The notes under the pieces are model-generated. The model saw nothing but the letters and a program-made list of their open reading frames with translations, searched no databases and was not told the DNA's origin. The translations under genes were made by a program, and so were the position numbers. Source: Methylicorpusculum oleiharenae (GTDB taxonomy: Bacteria; Pseudomonadota; Gammaproteobacteria; Methylococcales; Methylomonadaceae). Taken from it: DNA of 64,000 bases. Where the stretch lies: NCBI RefSeq assembly GCF_009828925.2, contig NZ_WUTY02000001.1, positions 4,494,492 through 4,558,491 on the forward strand, read 5' to 3'. Positions 17,032 to 26,520 of this stretch are shown here, in pieces. Every line of letters begins with the position of its first letter. The first letter of the stretch is position 1.

Positions 17032-17676
17032 ATGGCCCCTAAAGCTGAAGAATTGGAGTTGATAGAAGCGGTGACGCTCAGTCATTACGACCAAAATGCT
17101 GAAGCCTATTGGCAGGGCACAAAAGATCACGACGTAACTCAGAACTACGCGGCCTTTTTAGCCCCATTTCCTATCGATAAAAAGTTGGATATTCTAGACC
17201 TGGGCTGTGGACCCGGAAGAGATGTTCAGTATTTCAAGTCACTAGGCCACCGGCCTATTGGCTTGGACGGCAGTGAGGTATTTTGCGCGATGGCCCGTCG
17301 GTACTCGGGTTGCGAGATCCTTCATCAAAAGTTTCTTGACCTGGAATTATCCATATACCGCTTCGATGGCATTTTTGCTAATGCCTCTCTCTTCCATGTC
17401 CCCAGCAAGGAATTGCCACATGTTCTTGATAAGCTGCACGCAGCATTAAGACCCGGCGGTATTTTATTTTTATCTAATCCTCGCGGAAATGACGAGGGCT
17501 GGTCCGGGCAACGTTACGGTCATTTCATTCAATTGGAAACCAGCGTGCGATTTCTGGAAGCAGCCGGATTTGCAGTGCTGAATCATTATTACCGGCCTTC
17601 CGGCAAACCCATTGAAGAACAACCCTGGTTAGCAATCGTAGCTCAAGCCGTTAATTCCGGTAGCCAGTCAATTTAG
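17032..17676 (+). CDS. Class I SAM-dependent methyltransferase
   Basis: 214 aa. Motif I ILDLGCGPGRDVQYF (near residue 63), an acidic end of strand 2 in PIGLDGSEVF, and the post-motif RPGGILFLSNPRG identify a Rossmann-type methyltransferase (Methyltransf_11/25-like). FDGIFANASLFHV is the motif II region. The N-terminal YDQNAEAYWQGTKDHDV resembles small cytosolic methyltransferases acting on small molecules such as thiols or tellurite-like substrates, but the substrate cannot be inferred. The gene stands alone after repeat A. Confidence 0.85.
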   Translation: MAPKAEELELIEAVTLSHYDQNAEAYWQGTKDHDVTQNYAAFLAPFPIDKKLDILDLGCGPGRDVQYFKSLGHRPIGLDGSEVFCAMARRYSGCEILHQKFLDLELSIYRFDGIFANASLFHVPSKELPHVLDKLHAALRPGGILFLSNPRGNDEGWSGQRYGHFIQLETSVRFLEAAGFAVLNHYYRPSGKPIEEQPWLAIVAQAVNSGSQSI

Positions 17677-17983
17677 TTGTCACGCGTGGTTGTAAAAAAA
17701 GGTTTGAGGTGAGTTTAGCTATCCATAAACCCATCGAAAAGCACAGGGCGAAAGGATCACCTATATTACCCGGCGAACAAGAACGTTTGTCTATAACCGG
17801 CTCATTGTTAGTGTTTTTATTACATTTCATCGATCAAGAGCTTTTTTAGATGCCCGACCTGATCTGATCATCAAGCATAAGGCTTAAGCAACGCATAAAA
17901 CGGCTCTGATTTAGATGAAAACAGCCTGGCTTTTCCGGCAAGCAGTGGTTAATCCGAATCAATAATTTTTTTTCGGCTGTTTT
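17677..17983. other. Intergenic region upstream of glnD
   Basis: No gene or repeat recognised; AT-rich and presumably carrying the glnD promoter. Confidence 0.35.
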
Positions 17984-17992
17984 TTGATTCGT

Positions 17993-20704
17993 ATGCAGCG
18001 TATATTTGAAAGTAACTTTACCCCAGGTGAAACTGTGATTTACTTATTTCCGAATATCAACTCTTCCCTTTTTGCCCGGCAAGACAGCCTGCTGTTATTT
18101 AAGGAACTCCTCAAACAACAGGACATAAACCTCAGTGAAAAATTTGATCCACACCAATCAGTAGCCGCCTTACTCGAGGAAAAGTCGGATTTTATCGATC
18201 AAATTCTCAGTTGCTGCTGCCAATATTTCCTGGGTGAATATGTATCTCAATTGTCACTGTGTGCGGTCGGTGGCTACGGACGGAGGGAATTATTCCCCTA
18301 TTCTGATATCGATATCCTGGTATTGCTAAATTTTGAAGAATCGACCGTAATCAATGAAGGCCTTGGCCGCTTTCTGACGTTTCTTTGGGATATTGGCTTG
18401 AAGCCGGGCTTTAGCGTGCGGACTATCCATGAGTGTGTAGAGTCGGCCAAACTTGATCAGACCATTATGACCAGCCTCATGGAAATCAGGCTGATAAATG
18501 GTTCGGTTATTCTTTTGGAAGCCCTGAAAGCCGAAATCACACCCGAGAAGATTTGGCCGGCCGACCAGTTTTTTGCCGCTAAAATGCAAGAGCAGAAACG
18601 CCGATACAAGAAATACCATGACACCGCTTACAACCTTGAACCCAATATCAAGGAAGGACCCGGCGGATTGCGCGACCTGCATGTCATTGCCTGGGTATTC
18701 AAACGGCATTACGACACCTCAGAACTCAAGGAACTGGTCAAATACGGATTCCTGCCCGAGGAGCTGGTTAAATACGGTTTTTTGCCCAAATCCGAATATG
18801 CCGATCTGGTCGCCGCACTGGATGTACTGTGGCGTATCCGTTATGCGCTGCATCTTTTGACGCGCCGGTGCGAAAATCGCCTGTTCTTCGATCATCAACG
18901 TGCCCTCGCCCAACAATTTGGTTTCAGTGAAGAAAACCAGCATTACAATGAAGATGTTGAACAGTTCATGCAGTTTTATTTTAAAACAGTGCAGGGCCTG
19001 GAAAGACAAAATGAAATGTTGCTGCAGTTATTTAACGAGCGGTTTATTTTTGGTGATTCCGCCGAAAACTCGACACCTCTCAACGATCATTTCAAAGTCA
19101 TCAACGGTTATCTTGAAGCGGTAGATGACGGCGTTTTCGAACGAGAGCCCACGGCTTTATTCGAGATTTTTCTGCTTCTGCAGCAAAACGGTTCATTGAC
19201 CGGCGTCAGAGCCACGACCATCCGCTTGATACGAAAAAGCCTGCATTTGATCGATGACGACTTCCGGCAAAACAAAACGGCCAATCGCCTGTTTATTGAA
19301 ATATTCCGGCAGCCCCGAGGCATTACTCAACAGTTAAGACGGATGAATCGTTACGGCATTTTAGCCGCTTATTTACCCAGTTTTGCCAATATCGTTGCAA
19401 GGATGCAATACGACTTGTTTCACGTTTATACCGTAGACGAGCATACCCTTTTTGTAATCCGAAATTTGCGCCGTTTCTCGCTAGACATTCATAGCGATGA
19501 ACTGCCCTATTGCAATCAAATATTTTTACTTATCGAAAAACCGGAAGTGCTGTATCTGGCAGCGCTGTTTCATGACATTGCCAAAGGCAGAAACGGTGAC
19601 CATTCGGTCATTGGGGAAGATATCGCGAGAAATTTCTGCATACAACATAACTTGTCCACACACGATACCAAACTGATTACCTGGCTGGTTCGCTATCACT
19701 TGATCATGTCAATGACGGCTCAAAGACGCGATATCAGCGATCTGGATGTCATTCATAAATTCGCCAGTAAGGTGGGTAGCATAGAATATCTTAAGCATCT
19801 GTATTTACTGACCGTTGCCGATATCCGGGCAACCAATCCTAAACTCTGGAATTCATGGAAAGATGCCCTGCTCAAGGAGCTTTACGCCGTCACTTACAAG
19901 ACACTGCAAAAAGGCTTGTCAAGTCCGGCCGCACTCGCCGACCGACGGTTTGAAACCAAAAAAGAAGCCAGAGAAGAACTCATCAAACTTGGGCTCTCAG
20001 AGCCGTCCATCGATGCTTCCTGGCGGCATGCCAGTGATGATTATTTCTTACGTTTTTCAGCCGATGAAATTGCCTGGCATACCATCGCAATTGCTTCTTC
20101 CAGTGAAGTCGACTTTCCTCTGGTACTGCTCCGTCCGCAAACGCAGCTGGGCAGTGCTGAAATTTTCATTTATACCATCAACGAAGGAACAATCTTTTCC
20201 CTCAGCACCGCTACTCTCGACCAATTGGGCCTGACCATTCTCGATGCCCGATTCGTAACCACAATCGACAATTATGTGCTGAGCAGCTTTCAGGTTCTTG
20301 AACAGTCAGGGCAACCCATCAACGAATTGTTTAGGGAAGTTCAAATCTGTAAAACCCTTCGCGCTAGTCTATTGCAAAAGGAAGTAAAAGGAGACGGTAA
20401 TATCCATCGGCAGTCAAGACAGGCAAAACACTTCCCTATTCCTTCCAGCATCAAATTCAATGCCGACTCGGTCAGCCGGCAAACGATGATCGAACTGATC
20501 ACAACCGACCACGCAGGTCTCTTGTCTAAAATTGGCCATGTCTTTCTGGAACAGGCCATCCATCTGCACAGTGCAAAAATAACGACTATCGGCAGTCGGG
20601 CAGAAGACATGTTTTACGTTACCAATCAACACCACTTACCCATCACAGAGCCGGAAGAGCAACAGAAAATAGAAACCGAAATTCTTAAAGTGCTTGATGA
20701 TTAA
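17993..20704 (+). CDS. glnD: GlnD, bifunctional PII uridylyltransferase/uridylyl-removing enzyme
   Basis: 903 aa from the ATG at 17993; an in-frame TTG three codons earlier is possible. Order of domains: nucleotidyltransferase with VGGYGRRELFPYSDIDIL (residues about 92-108), the GlnD helical linker with EGPGGLRDLHVIAW, an HD hydrolase domain with ALFHDIAKGRNGDHS near residue 525, and two C-terminal ACT domains (about 722 and 832) that sense glutamine. It uridylylates PII when glutamine is low and reverses this when it is high, setting nitrogen regulation, including nif control. Odd feature: a tandem 10-residue duplication, ELVKYGFLPE/ELVKYGFLPK (18731-18790), with synonymous differences. Confidence 0.96.
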   Translation: MQRIFESNFTPGETVIYLFPNINSSLFARQDSLLLFKELLKQQDINLSEKFDPHQSVAALLEEKSDFIDQILSCCCQYFLGEYVSQLSLCAVGGYGRRELFPYSDIDILVLLNFEESTVINEGLGRFLTFLWDIGLKPGFSVRTIHECVESAKLDQTIMTSLMEIRLINGSVILLEALKAEITPEKIWPADQFFAAKMQEQKRRYKKYHDTAYNLEPNIKEGPGGLRDLHVIAWVFKRHYDTSELKELVKYGFLPEELVKYGFLPKSEYADLVAALDVLWRIRYALHLLTRRCENRLFFDHQRALAQQFGFSEENQHYNEDVEQFMQFYFKTVQGLERQNEMLLQLFNERFIFGDSAENSTPLNDHFKVINGYLEAVDDGVFEREPTALFEIFLLLQQNGSLTGVRATTIRLIRKSLHLIDDDFRQNKTANRLFIEIFRQPRGITQQLRRMNRYGILAAYLPSFANIVARMQYDLFHVYTVDEHTLFVIRNLRRFSLDIHSDELPYCNQIFLLIEKPEVLYLAALFHDIAKGRNGDHSVIGEDIARNFCIQHNLSTHDTKLITWLVRYHLIMSMTAQRRDISDLDVIHKFASKVGSIEYLKHLYLLTVADIRATNPKLWNSWKDALLKELYAVTYKTLQKGLSSPAALADRRFETKKEAREELIKLGLSEPSIDASWRHASDDYFLRFSADEIAWHTIAIASSSEVDFPLVLLRPQTQLGSAEIFIYTINEGTIFSLSTATLDQLGLTILDARFVTTIDNYVLSSFQVLEQSGQPINELFREVQICKTLRASLLQKEVKGDGNIHRQSRQAKHFPIPSSIKFNADSVSRQTMIELITTDHAGLLSKIGHVFLEQAIHLHSAKITTIGSRAEDMFYVTNQHHLPITEPEEQQKIETEILKVLDD

Positions 20705-20706
20705 AA

Positions 20707-20869
20707 ATTCCTTAAGATTCTTTAATCGTAACTACTCGCCCGCTTGGAATTGACGGGTGGAGGTGATTGATTAAAAAGGCTCCTGCAACAGAGATGTTGC
20801 AGAGATCTTCAGGGACGTATTCATGCGTCCTTTGAAATCAAGCACCTACACAGAGTAAATCGGGAGGGA
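20707..20869 (+). repeat. 163-bp repeat B, copy at the 3' side of the SulP-CA gene
   Basis: Aligns with the reverse complement of 23421-23583. Common landmarks are AACTACTCGC, GGTGATTGATT, GATGTTGCAGAGA, CGTCCTTTGAAATCAAG/GTGTCCTTTGAAATCAAG and the G-rich end GGGAGGG. Confidence 0.8.
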
Positions 20870-20882
20870 TGAGCAGATACAT

Positions 20883-23111
20883 TTAATCATCAACTCCATA
20901 ATATTTCACTTTTCCGGTTTCAATGCTGTACATCGCGCCGACGATGTCAATCTCGCCGCTTTCGACCATACCGTCCAGCAAAGAGCTTTTGTTTCTGATC
21001 TGTTCAACGGTCAACTGCACATTCTTGTCGGCGACCTTTTGCACCAGATTTTCGTTATCAGCCGTTACTGCTAAAGATTGCTCTGCATTTACAGCATCAA
21101 CAGCCGGTTTGATTTTGTCTAAAAGTCCGCTCAAGTGATCCAGTTCAACATTTGCGCACGCGCCTTTGATCGCTCCGCAATGCGAGTGCCCCAATACCAC
21201 AATTAACTTTGAGCCTGCGATTTTACAAGCGTATTCCATACTGCCGAGAATATCGTCATTGACCACGTTGCCCGCTACCCGGACACTGAAGACATCGCCC
21301 AAGCCCTGATCGAAAATGAGTTCAACCGATGTACGCGAATCCATGCAGCTGAGTATAATAGCAATCGGAAATTGCCCTTGCCGGGTGTCGTTAATCTGTT
21401 CCAGTAAATTCCGGTTTGACTTGAGATTATTGACAAAACGCTCATTGCCCTCTTTTAACAACTCCAGCACTTTAGCAGGGGTCAATGATTTCTGAGTATC
21501 ATAAGTGGGCGCCCGCGCATTCTCAACCGGCGGAAGGACGCCGTAACCGCGAAGGTTTTCCAGGGTCAGTTTGATGTGTTTGCGCTGAGCCTCGACTTTG
21601 AAGTTCTCAATGATTTCGTAGACATCATAATCAATGTATTTTGAACGCGTTGCATCAATGATGACGTCCGAATAATCGGGCAACTGTTCGAAGGTTTGCT
21701 GAATATTAGCCTTGTTCAGAAAAGAGACGTGTTCGGATAACCGCAGAATAGTTTTATTACCGATGTGTGACTCATTAAAATAAAAAGCGGTTTTATAGTT
21801 TTCCAGCAAAATAGAAAACAAGGCAGTAACCAGGCCGATAACCAGACCAATGAGCAAGTCGGTAAAAACCATCCCCAAAATAGTCATGCAGAACGGAATA
21901 AAATGATACAGGCCCGCTTTGTACATGACCCTGAAAGATTCCGGTCTGATGAGTTTATAACCGACAACCAATAACACGCTGGCTAGACTGGCTAAAGGAA
22001 TTTTGTTGAGTAGCGTCGGGATAAGAATGACAGCAAAAAACAACAGCAAGCCGTAAATGACACCGGCCGCTTTGGTTTTTGCGCCGGATTGGACATTAAT
22101 GGAACTGCGCACGACGACTTGCGCTAACGGCAAACCGCCGAGAAAACCACTAAATACATTGCCTATGCCCTGAACAATCAGTTCACGATTAGCCGAGGTT
22201 ACTCTTTTTACGGGATCCATTTTATCAACCGCTTCCAAAGAGAGCAGCGTCTTCAAACTGGCAACAACCGCCAGTGTTAACGCGGTTAGGTAAATAGCGG
22301 GATTGTTAAACTGGGAAAAGTCCGGAAAATGAAGTTGACTCAATAAATCACCGGGATTTTGTAACACAGGCACCATGACCAGGTGATTGCCGGTTAGCGC
22401 AAGTTCCGGATAGAAGTTTAGCAGCCCTTGATTGATCAGCACAGCCACAACGATTGCGGTTAAAACCCCTTGGAACAACTGAAAAAACCGGAAATGCCTT
22501 ATAAACGGCTGTTCCCAGAGTATAAGAATCGCCAGTGATATGACTGCTATTAAAATGGCGGTAGGCGAACTGTATTCCAGCATGTGCGCCAGCTCAGAAA
22601 AAGATGAGTAGCTATCCGCCTGAAAAAAGGAAGTGTCACCTTCATAATCCAAGTCATAGCCAACGGCATGGGGAATTTGTTTCAAAAATAGAATGATGCC
22701 TATACCCGACAACATGCCGTTAATAACAGACGACGGAAAATAATAAGCAATAACCCCGGCCCGGGTCAGGCCCATGAGAATTTGAATAATTCCTGCCACC
22801 AACAGCGCGAGAAGGAAACCATTAAAACCCAGCGTTTCAATGGCAGACAGGACAATAACAGCGATCCCCGCGCTAGGGCCACTGATCCCCAACGCGGAAC
22901 CACTCAAGGGAGCAATGATTATTCCGCCGATAATACCGGCTATCAACCCCGAGAACAGGGGCGCTCCGGATGCCAGCGCTATTCCCAACGACAGCGGTAT
23001 GGAAATCAGAAAAACAGCGATACCAGCTGGAAAATCGTATTTCAGGCTGGCGAGCAGGTCACTTTTACCCGATTTTGGGAGCTTATTTGCTTGCATTTGT
23101 ATTGTTTGCAT
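20883..23111 (-). CDS. SulP anion transporter fused to beta-carbonic anhydrase
   Basis: 742 aa from the ATG at 23111; a TTG at 23132 is the alternative and no site is clear. Residues 1-410 are a SulP permease with about 11-12 membrane segments (GISGPSAGIAVIV, GNVFSGFLGGLPLAQVVVRSSINVQSGAKTK in pieces). A cytoplasmic STAS-like region follows (LPDYSDVIIDATRSKYID). Residues about 540-742 are a beta-carbonic anhydrase with zinc ligands in ILSCMDSR and LGHSHCGA. Such fusions are thought to import bicarbonate (or another anion) and interconvert it with CO2; for a C1-assimilating cell that would help pH or anaplerotic carbon supply (inference). The gene is flanked by inverted copies of repeat B. Confidence 0.92.
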   Translation of the reverse strand: MQTIQMQANKLPKSGKSDLLASLKYDFPAGIAVFLISIPLSLGIALASGAPLFSGLIAGIIGGIIIAPLSGSALGISGPSAGIAVIVLSAIETLGFNGFLLALLVAGIIQILMGLTRAGVIAYYFPSSVINGMLSGIGIILFLKQIPHAVGYDLDYEGDTSFFQADSYSSFSELAHMLEYSSPTAILIAVISLAILILWEQPFIRHFRFFQLFQGVLTAIVVAVLINQGLLNFYPELALTGNHLVMVPVLQNPGDLLSQLHFPDFSQFNNPAIYLTALTLAVVASLKTLLSLEAVDKMDPVKRVTSANRELIVQGIGNVFSGFLGGLPLAQVVVRSSINVQSGAKTKAAGVIYGLLLFFAVILIPTLLNKIPLASLASVLLVVGYKLIRPESFRVMYKAGLYHFIPFCMTILGMVFTDLLIGLVIGLVTALFSILLENYKTAFYFNESHIGNKTILRLSEHVSFLNKANIQQTFEQLPDYSDVIIDATRSKYIDYDVYEIIENFKVEAQRKHIKLTLENLRGYGVLPPVENARAPTYDTQKSLTPAKVLELLKEGNERFVNNLKSNRNLLEQINDTRQGQFPIAIILSCMDSRTSVELIFDQGLGDVFSVRVAGNVVNDDILGSMEYACKIAGSKLIVVLGHSHCGAIKGACANVELDHLSGLLDKIKPAVDAVNAEQSLAVTADNENLVQKVADKNVQLTVEQIRNKSSLLDGMVESGEIDIVGAMYSIETGKVKYYGVDD

Positions 23112-23420
23112 TATTTTTAATTGATTACCCAAAAAGATGTTTCAGTTGTCATGATTTATCTACAAACACCTAATACTCAGTCTGCTTAATATTCCGGTTC
23201 ATAAATGTGATCGGTTCGCTCTTAGCTTGTCGATGGGCTCGTGGCTTATGGTTCCAACAAATTTACCACGAACAGTTCTATACAACATCCCATTTGAACT
23301 GAATTGACTGACCACTCTTATTCACAGTTATTGCAAGTCACCCTTTCAATAAATTTTTACGAGCCTTGGCTCTGATAAAAAACAACAAGTTGCACAACCA
23401 ACAGAAAATCGTATCTGCAC
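23112..23420. other. Intergenic region upstream of the SulP-CA gene
   Basis: No gene recognised. It lies between the SulP-CA start and repeat B, and presumably holds its promoter. Confidence 0.35.
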
Positions 23421-23583
23421 TCCCCCTCCCATTTTATTGGGTGTAGGTACTTGATTTCAAAGGACACATGAAACCATCCGTTTTGCTCTCTGCAACATCC
23501 GTGCTGTAGAAGCCATTTCAATCAATCACCTACACCCTCTATTCCCAGCGAGCGAGTAGTTAGAGAAAATCAAGAATTCTGCT
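23421..23583 (-). repeat. 163-bp repeat B, copy at the 5' side of the SulP-CA gene
   Basis: Inverted relative to the copy at 20707-20869, so the transporter gene lies between facing copies. It ends just before the amylosucrase stop and might serve as that operon's terminator region. Confidence 0.8.
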
Positions 23584-23595
23584 GGGGAATCTCGA

Positions 23596-25551
23596 TTACA
23601 ACTCACTCAACCAGTAAAATTGATGAGCCTGCAGGACTATCCTGCGATCAAACTGTGCCGGTTTATTACCACTGTACAAATCGATAAATTGAGCATAAGC
23701 GTTGATGCCTTTGGTACTGATAACATCCAAATCAAGATACTGGGGATTGGCATCGAAATTAGCAACAACCAGGACACGTTCTGACGGACGCTCATGATTG
23801 AAACGGATGAAGCAGAGCAAATGCTCATTTTTAACGTCTAGCAATTCGCGGTTATTAAAATCGGCAAATGCCGATGTTTCTTTGCGTATGGCGATCATTT
23901 TTTTCAACGCATTAAACAAGGTGTATTCAACTGTGCCTTGTTTTTTTCGTAATTCGGCTCTTTCCCAATTGATTTTAGGGCGGTGTATCCATCGATTGTC
24001 TGAACTTTTACTGGTATCGTCCTGATAGCTGTAATCATTGACTACGCCGATCGCATCGCCATTATAAAGTAGCGGAATTCCGCCGAAAGACATAATCAGA
24101 CTGTGTAATAAGAGGATTTTATTAATGGCCATCAATATCAGCTCAGGATCATCTTTTTCCATTGCCGACTCCAGCCCAGCCAAAGAGGCTAATGAACCGC
24201 AAATACGCGCATCACCCGTTGCTTCATTACGCATGAACACCATACCCCGGGCAGTCGATTCTTCAAATTGTCCACTGAAGTAATCAATCAGAAATTTCCT
24301 GTGTGCAAATGGCTCATAACCTGCGGCCCTGACATCGTAATCATCAAACCCGAAACCAATATCATCATGACAGCGCACATAATTGAGCCAAGTCGCTCGT
24401 TCCAGCTTAGCGGGCAAATTTTTCACGCCTTGGTATAGCAATTTTGTATTTTTGGTGGCAATACCGTCCCATAACAAGGCCATCAAAGTAGCGTTGTAAG
24501 CAATTTCGCATTCCTTAGCGATAATTGCGTCTTCTCCGAAATACTTGATCACTTCAACCGGTGCAACAATAGCTTCGGCAATAAACAAAACACCCGGAGC
24601 GGTAACCTGACAGCAATCTTTCATCAATTGCAATATCAGGTGGGCGTTACGCTCGTTTTGGCAAGAGGAGCCGATTTGTTTCCACAAAAAAGCAACTGCG
24701 TCAAGACGCAGCACATCCACACCCTGATTTGCCCAAAACAGAATGATATCCAGCATTTCAATGAATACTTCTGGATTACTGTAATTTAAATCCCATTGGT
24801 AATGATGGAAAACAGTCATTACCCATTTTTGCATGTCCGCATTCCAGGTAAAATTGCCCGGATCGCTTTCCGGAAAAATTTCCGGCATAGCCTGTTCGAA
24901 CATATCGGGAATCTCCCGGTTTTCGAAAATATAATAGTAATCTTGATAACGCCGCTCCCCATTTATAGCCTTTCTAGCCCATTCGTGCTCATCCGAAGTA
25001 TGGTTAAGCACGATATCCAGAACCAGCAGAATGTCGCGTTTCCTGAATTCTTCAGCGACCCGGCGAATATCGTCAAGCCCCCCTATCCTGTCATCTATCT
25101 GTCTGAAATCGCTGACCGCATATCCTCCGTCACTTTTGCCGGATGGGCACATCAAAATAGGCATGATATGAACCATATTGATACCCAGCTCTTGAAAATA
25201 TCCCGTTTTATCCGCCAAATCAGCCAAATTTTCAGCAAAACCGGTGGTATAAAGAGCCTTGCCAACCCATTTCTGAGACAAAAACCAGTTATGATCCTTT
25301 TCACGCTGTATGTCGATCTGTTCGAGCTCGGCAGAACGATCGATATAACCCTTAGCCATCGTCTCAACCAGTTTAAGCATCTGCTGTTTAAAATCGTCAC
25401 GGTGCCCATAGAGTTTAAAAAACAGCGAATAAATAGCGTAAAAGTTAGCCCCCAAACGGGTATAAAAGTGCCGTAAATCCTGTCGTCTGATTTCGGGTTT
25501 TAAATCGTCCAGAATGGCATTCAATAGCGAGTGGGAAACCTGTTCGTACAT
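23596..25551 (-). CDS. ams: Amylosucrase (GH13)
   Basis: 651 aa, the usual amylosucrase length, ATG at 25551 behind AGGAAA. GH13 conserved regions: LVLDIVLNHTSDEHEW (region I), VLRLDAVAFLWK with the nucleophile Asp (region II), GVLFIAEAIV with the acid/base Glu (region III), and NYVRCHDDIGFGF (region IV, HDD). The long N-terminal helical domain and the YQDYYYIFENREIPD segment are typical of GH13_4. The enzyme makes an alpha-1,4-glucan from sucrose with release of fructose, without nucleotide sugars. It is last in the order sps-spp-fruK-ams, which in methanotrophs channels sucrose to glycogen-like polymer and fructose. Confidence 0.94.
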   Translation of the reverse strand: MYEQVSHSLLNAILDDLKPEIRRQDLRHFYTRLGANFYAIYSLFFKLYGHRDDFKQQMLKLVETMAKGYIDRSAELEQIDIQREKDHNWFLSQKWVGKALYTTGFAENLADLADKTGYFQELGINMVHIMPILMCPSGKSDGGYAVSDFRQIDDRIGGLDDIRRVAEEFRKRDILLVLDIVLNHTSDEHEWARKAINGERRYQDYYYIFENREIPDMFEQAMPEIFPESDPGNFTWNADMQKWVMTVFHHYQWDLNYSNPEVFIEMLDIILFWANQGVDVLRLDAVAFLWKQIGSSCQNERNAHLILQLMKDCCQVTAPGVLFIAEAIVAPVEVIKYFGEDAIIAKECEIAYNATLMALLWDGIATKNTKLLYQGVKNLPAKLERATWLNYVRCHDDIGFGFDDYDVRAAGYEPFAHRKFLIDYFSGQFEESTARGMVFMRNEATGDARICGSLASLAGLESAMEKDDPELILMAINKILLLHSLIMSFGGIPLLYNGDAIGVVNDYSYQDDTSKSSDNRWIHRPKINWERAELRKKQGTVEYTLFNALKKMIAIRKETSAFADFNNRELLDVKNEHLLCFIRFNHERPSERVLVVANFDANPQYLDLDVISTKGINAYAQFIDLYSGNKPAQFDRRIVLQAHQFYWLSEL

Positions 25552-25635
25552 ATTTTTCCTGGCTGAGTAAGTGTGGCCCTATCACAAGAGCAGAGCCGTG
25601 ATGTTTTATTGACGACTAGAAACCATCGGAAACGG

Positions 25636-26520
25636 TTAATGCCATTGTTCATTAAATACACTATAAAAAGTGCTGTCAGTGACGGTTGCCCCGCGCCTGC
25701 CTACCAAATTGCTTGCAAAGGCTTGAGCTCGATCCAGCATAAGATCCATCGACCATTGTTTGCTCAGTCCCATCAGCAATACGGCCGCGAATGCATCGCC
25801 CGCACCTACCGTGTCGACAACCGGCATGCTTTTCGGCGGTTCCACTGAGACAAAATCTTGCCGCCTGTCGCAAGCGACGGCCCCCTTTGGACCCCGGGTT
25901 ACGACCAGCATATCCAGATTGAACTGAGCGCAACATGCCCGCATGGCATTTTCCAAACTTGATTCTTCCGAGCATAACTCGGCCAGTTCCGCTTCATTGA
26001 GTTTGACCCAATCCGCATCATGAAGCAACGACAACACCAAGTCCCTATCCCACCAAGGTACCCGCAGGTTGACATCGACAAATATTTTACCTTGATGCCT
26101 CGCTTTGGTGGTTTGCAGCGCCCTATATGAAGGCAGGTTTCTGAGCGCCAGCGAACCGTGATATAAGATGCCTTGGGTTGTTTTTTCATCCAGCAACTGG
26201 CTATCGATAAAATCGTAAGCGCAATCGGGTATGATTTCGTAATGCGGCTCGCCATTGTCGATGGACACACGGACACTGCCGGTTGGATGTTCAGGATCCC
26301 GTTGTAATGCCTCTTTATGCATACCCCAAAAGTCCATTAAGGCAGCAACTTCCTGTCCGGAAGGATCATCACCGATGCGGCTAATGAATCGGGGCGACAG
26401 TCCAAACGCCTGCAAATGCCAGGCAACATTAAACGGTGCACCACCCAGAACCCGACTGCCGTCAGGAAAATGATCAAACAGCACTTCACCGAAAATATGC
26501 AGAGGTTTGTTATTGTTCAT
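25636..26520 (-). CDS. fruK: PfkB-family fructokinase
   Basis: 294 aa from the ATG at 26520 (MNNNKPLHIFGEVLFDHFP); longer readings lack support and would run deep into spp. Ribokinase/PfkB signatures are GGAPFNVAWHLQAFG near residue 32 (signature 1) and VDTVGAGDAFAAVLL near residue 230 (signature 2, catalytic Asp in GAGD). Also visible are DVNLRVPWWD and LNEAELAEL, which match fructokinases. It phosphorylates the fructose released by amylosucrase to fructose-6-phosphate. The gene overlaps the end of spp by 11 bases and lies 84 bases before ams, consistent with one transcript. Confidence 0.92.
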   Translation of the reverse strand: MNNNKPLHIFGEVLFDHFPDGSRVLGGAPFNVAWHLQAFGLSPRFISRIGDDPSGQEVAALMDFWGMHKEALQRDPEHPTGSVRVSIDNGEPHYEIIPDCAYDFIDSQLLDEKTTQGILYHGSLALRNLPSYRALQTTKARHQGKIFVDVNLRVPWWDRDLVLSLLHDADWVKLNEAELAELCSEESSLENAMRACCAQFNLDMLVVTRGPKGAVACDRRQDFVSVEPPKSMPVVDTVGAGDAFAAVLLMGLSKQWSMDLMLDRAQAFASNLVGRRGATVTDSTFYSVFNEQWH

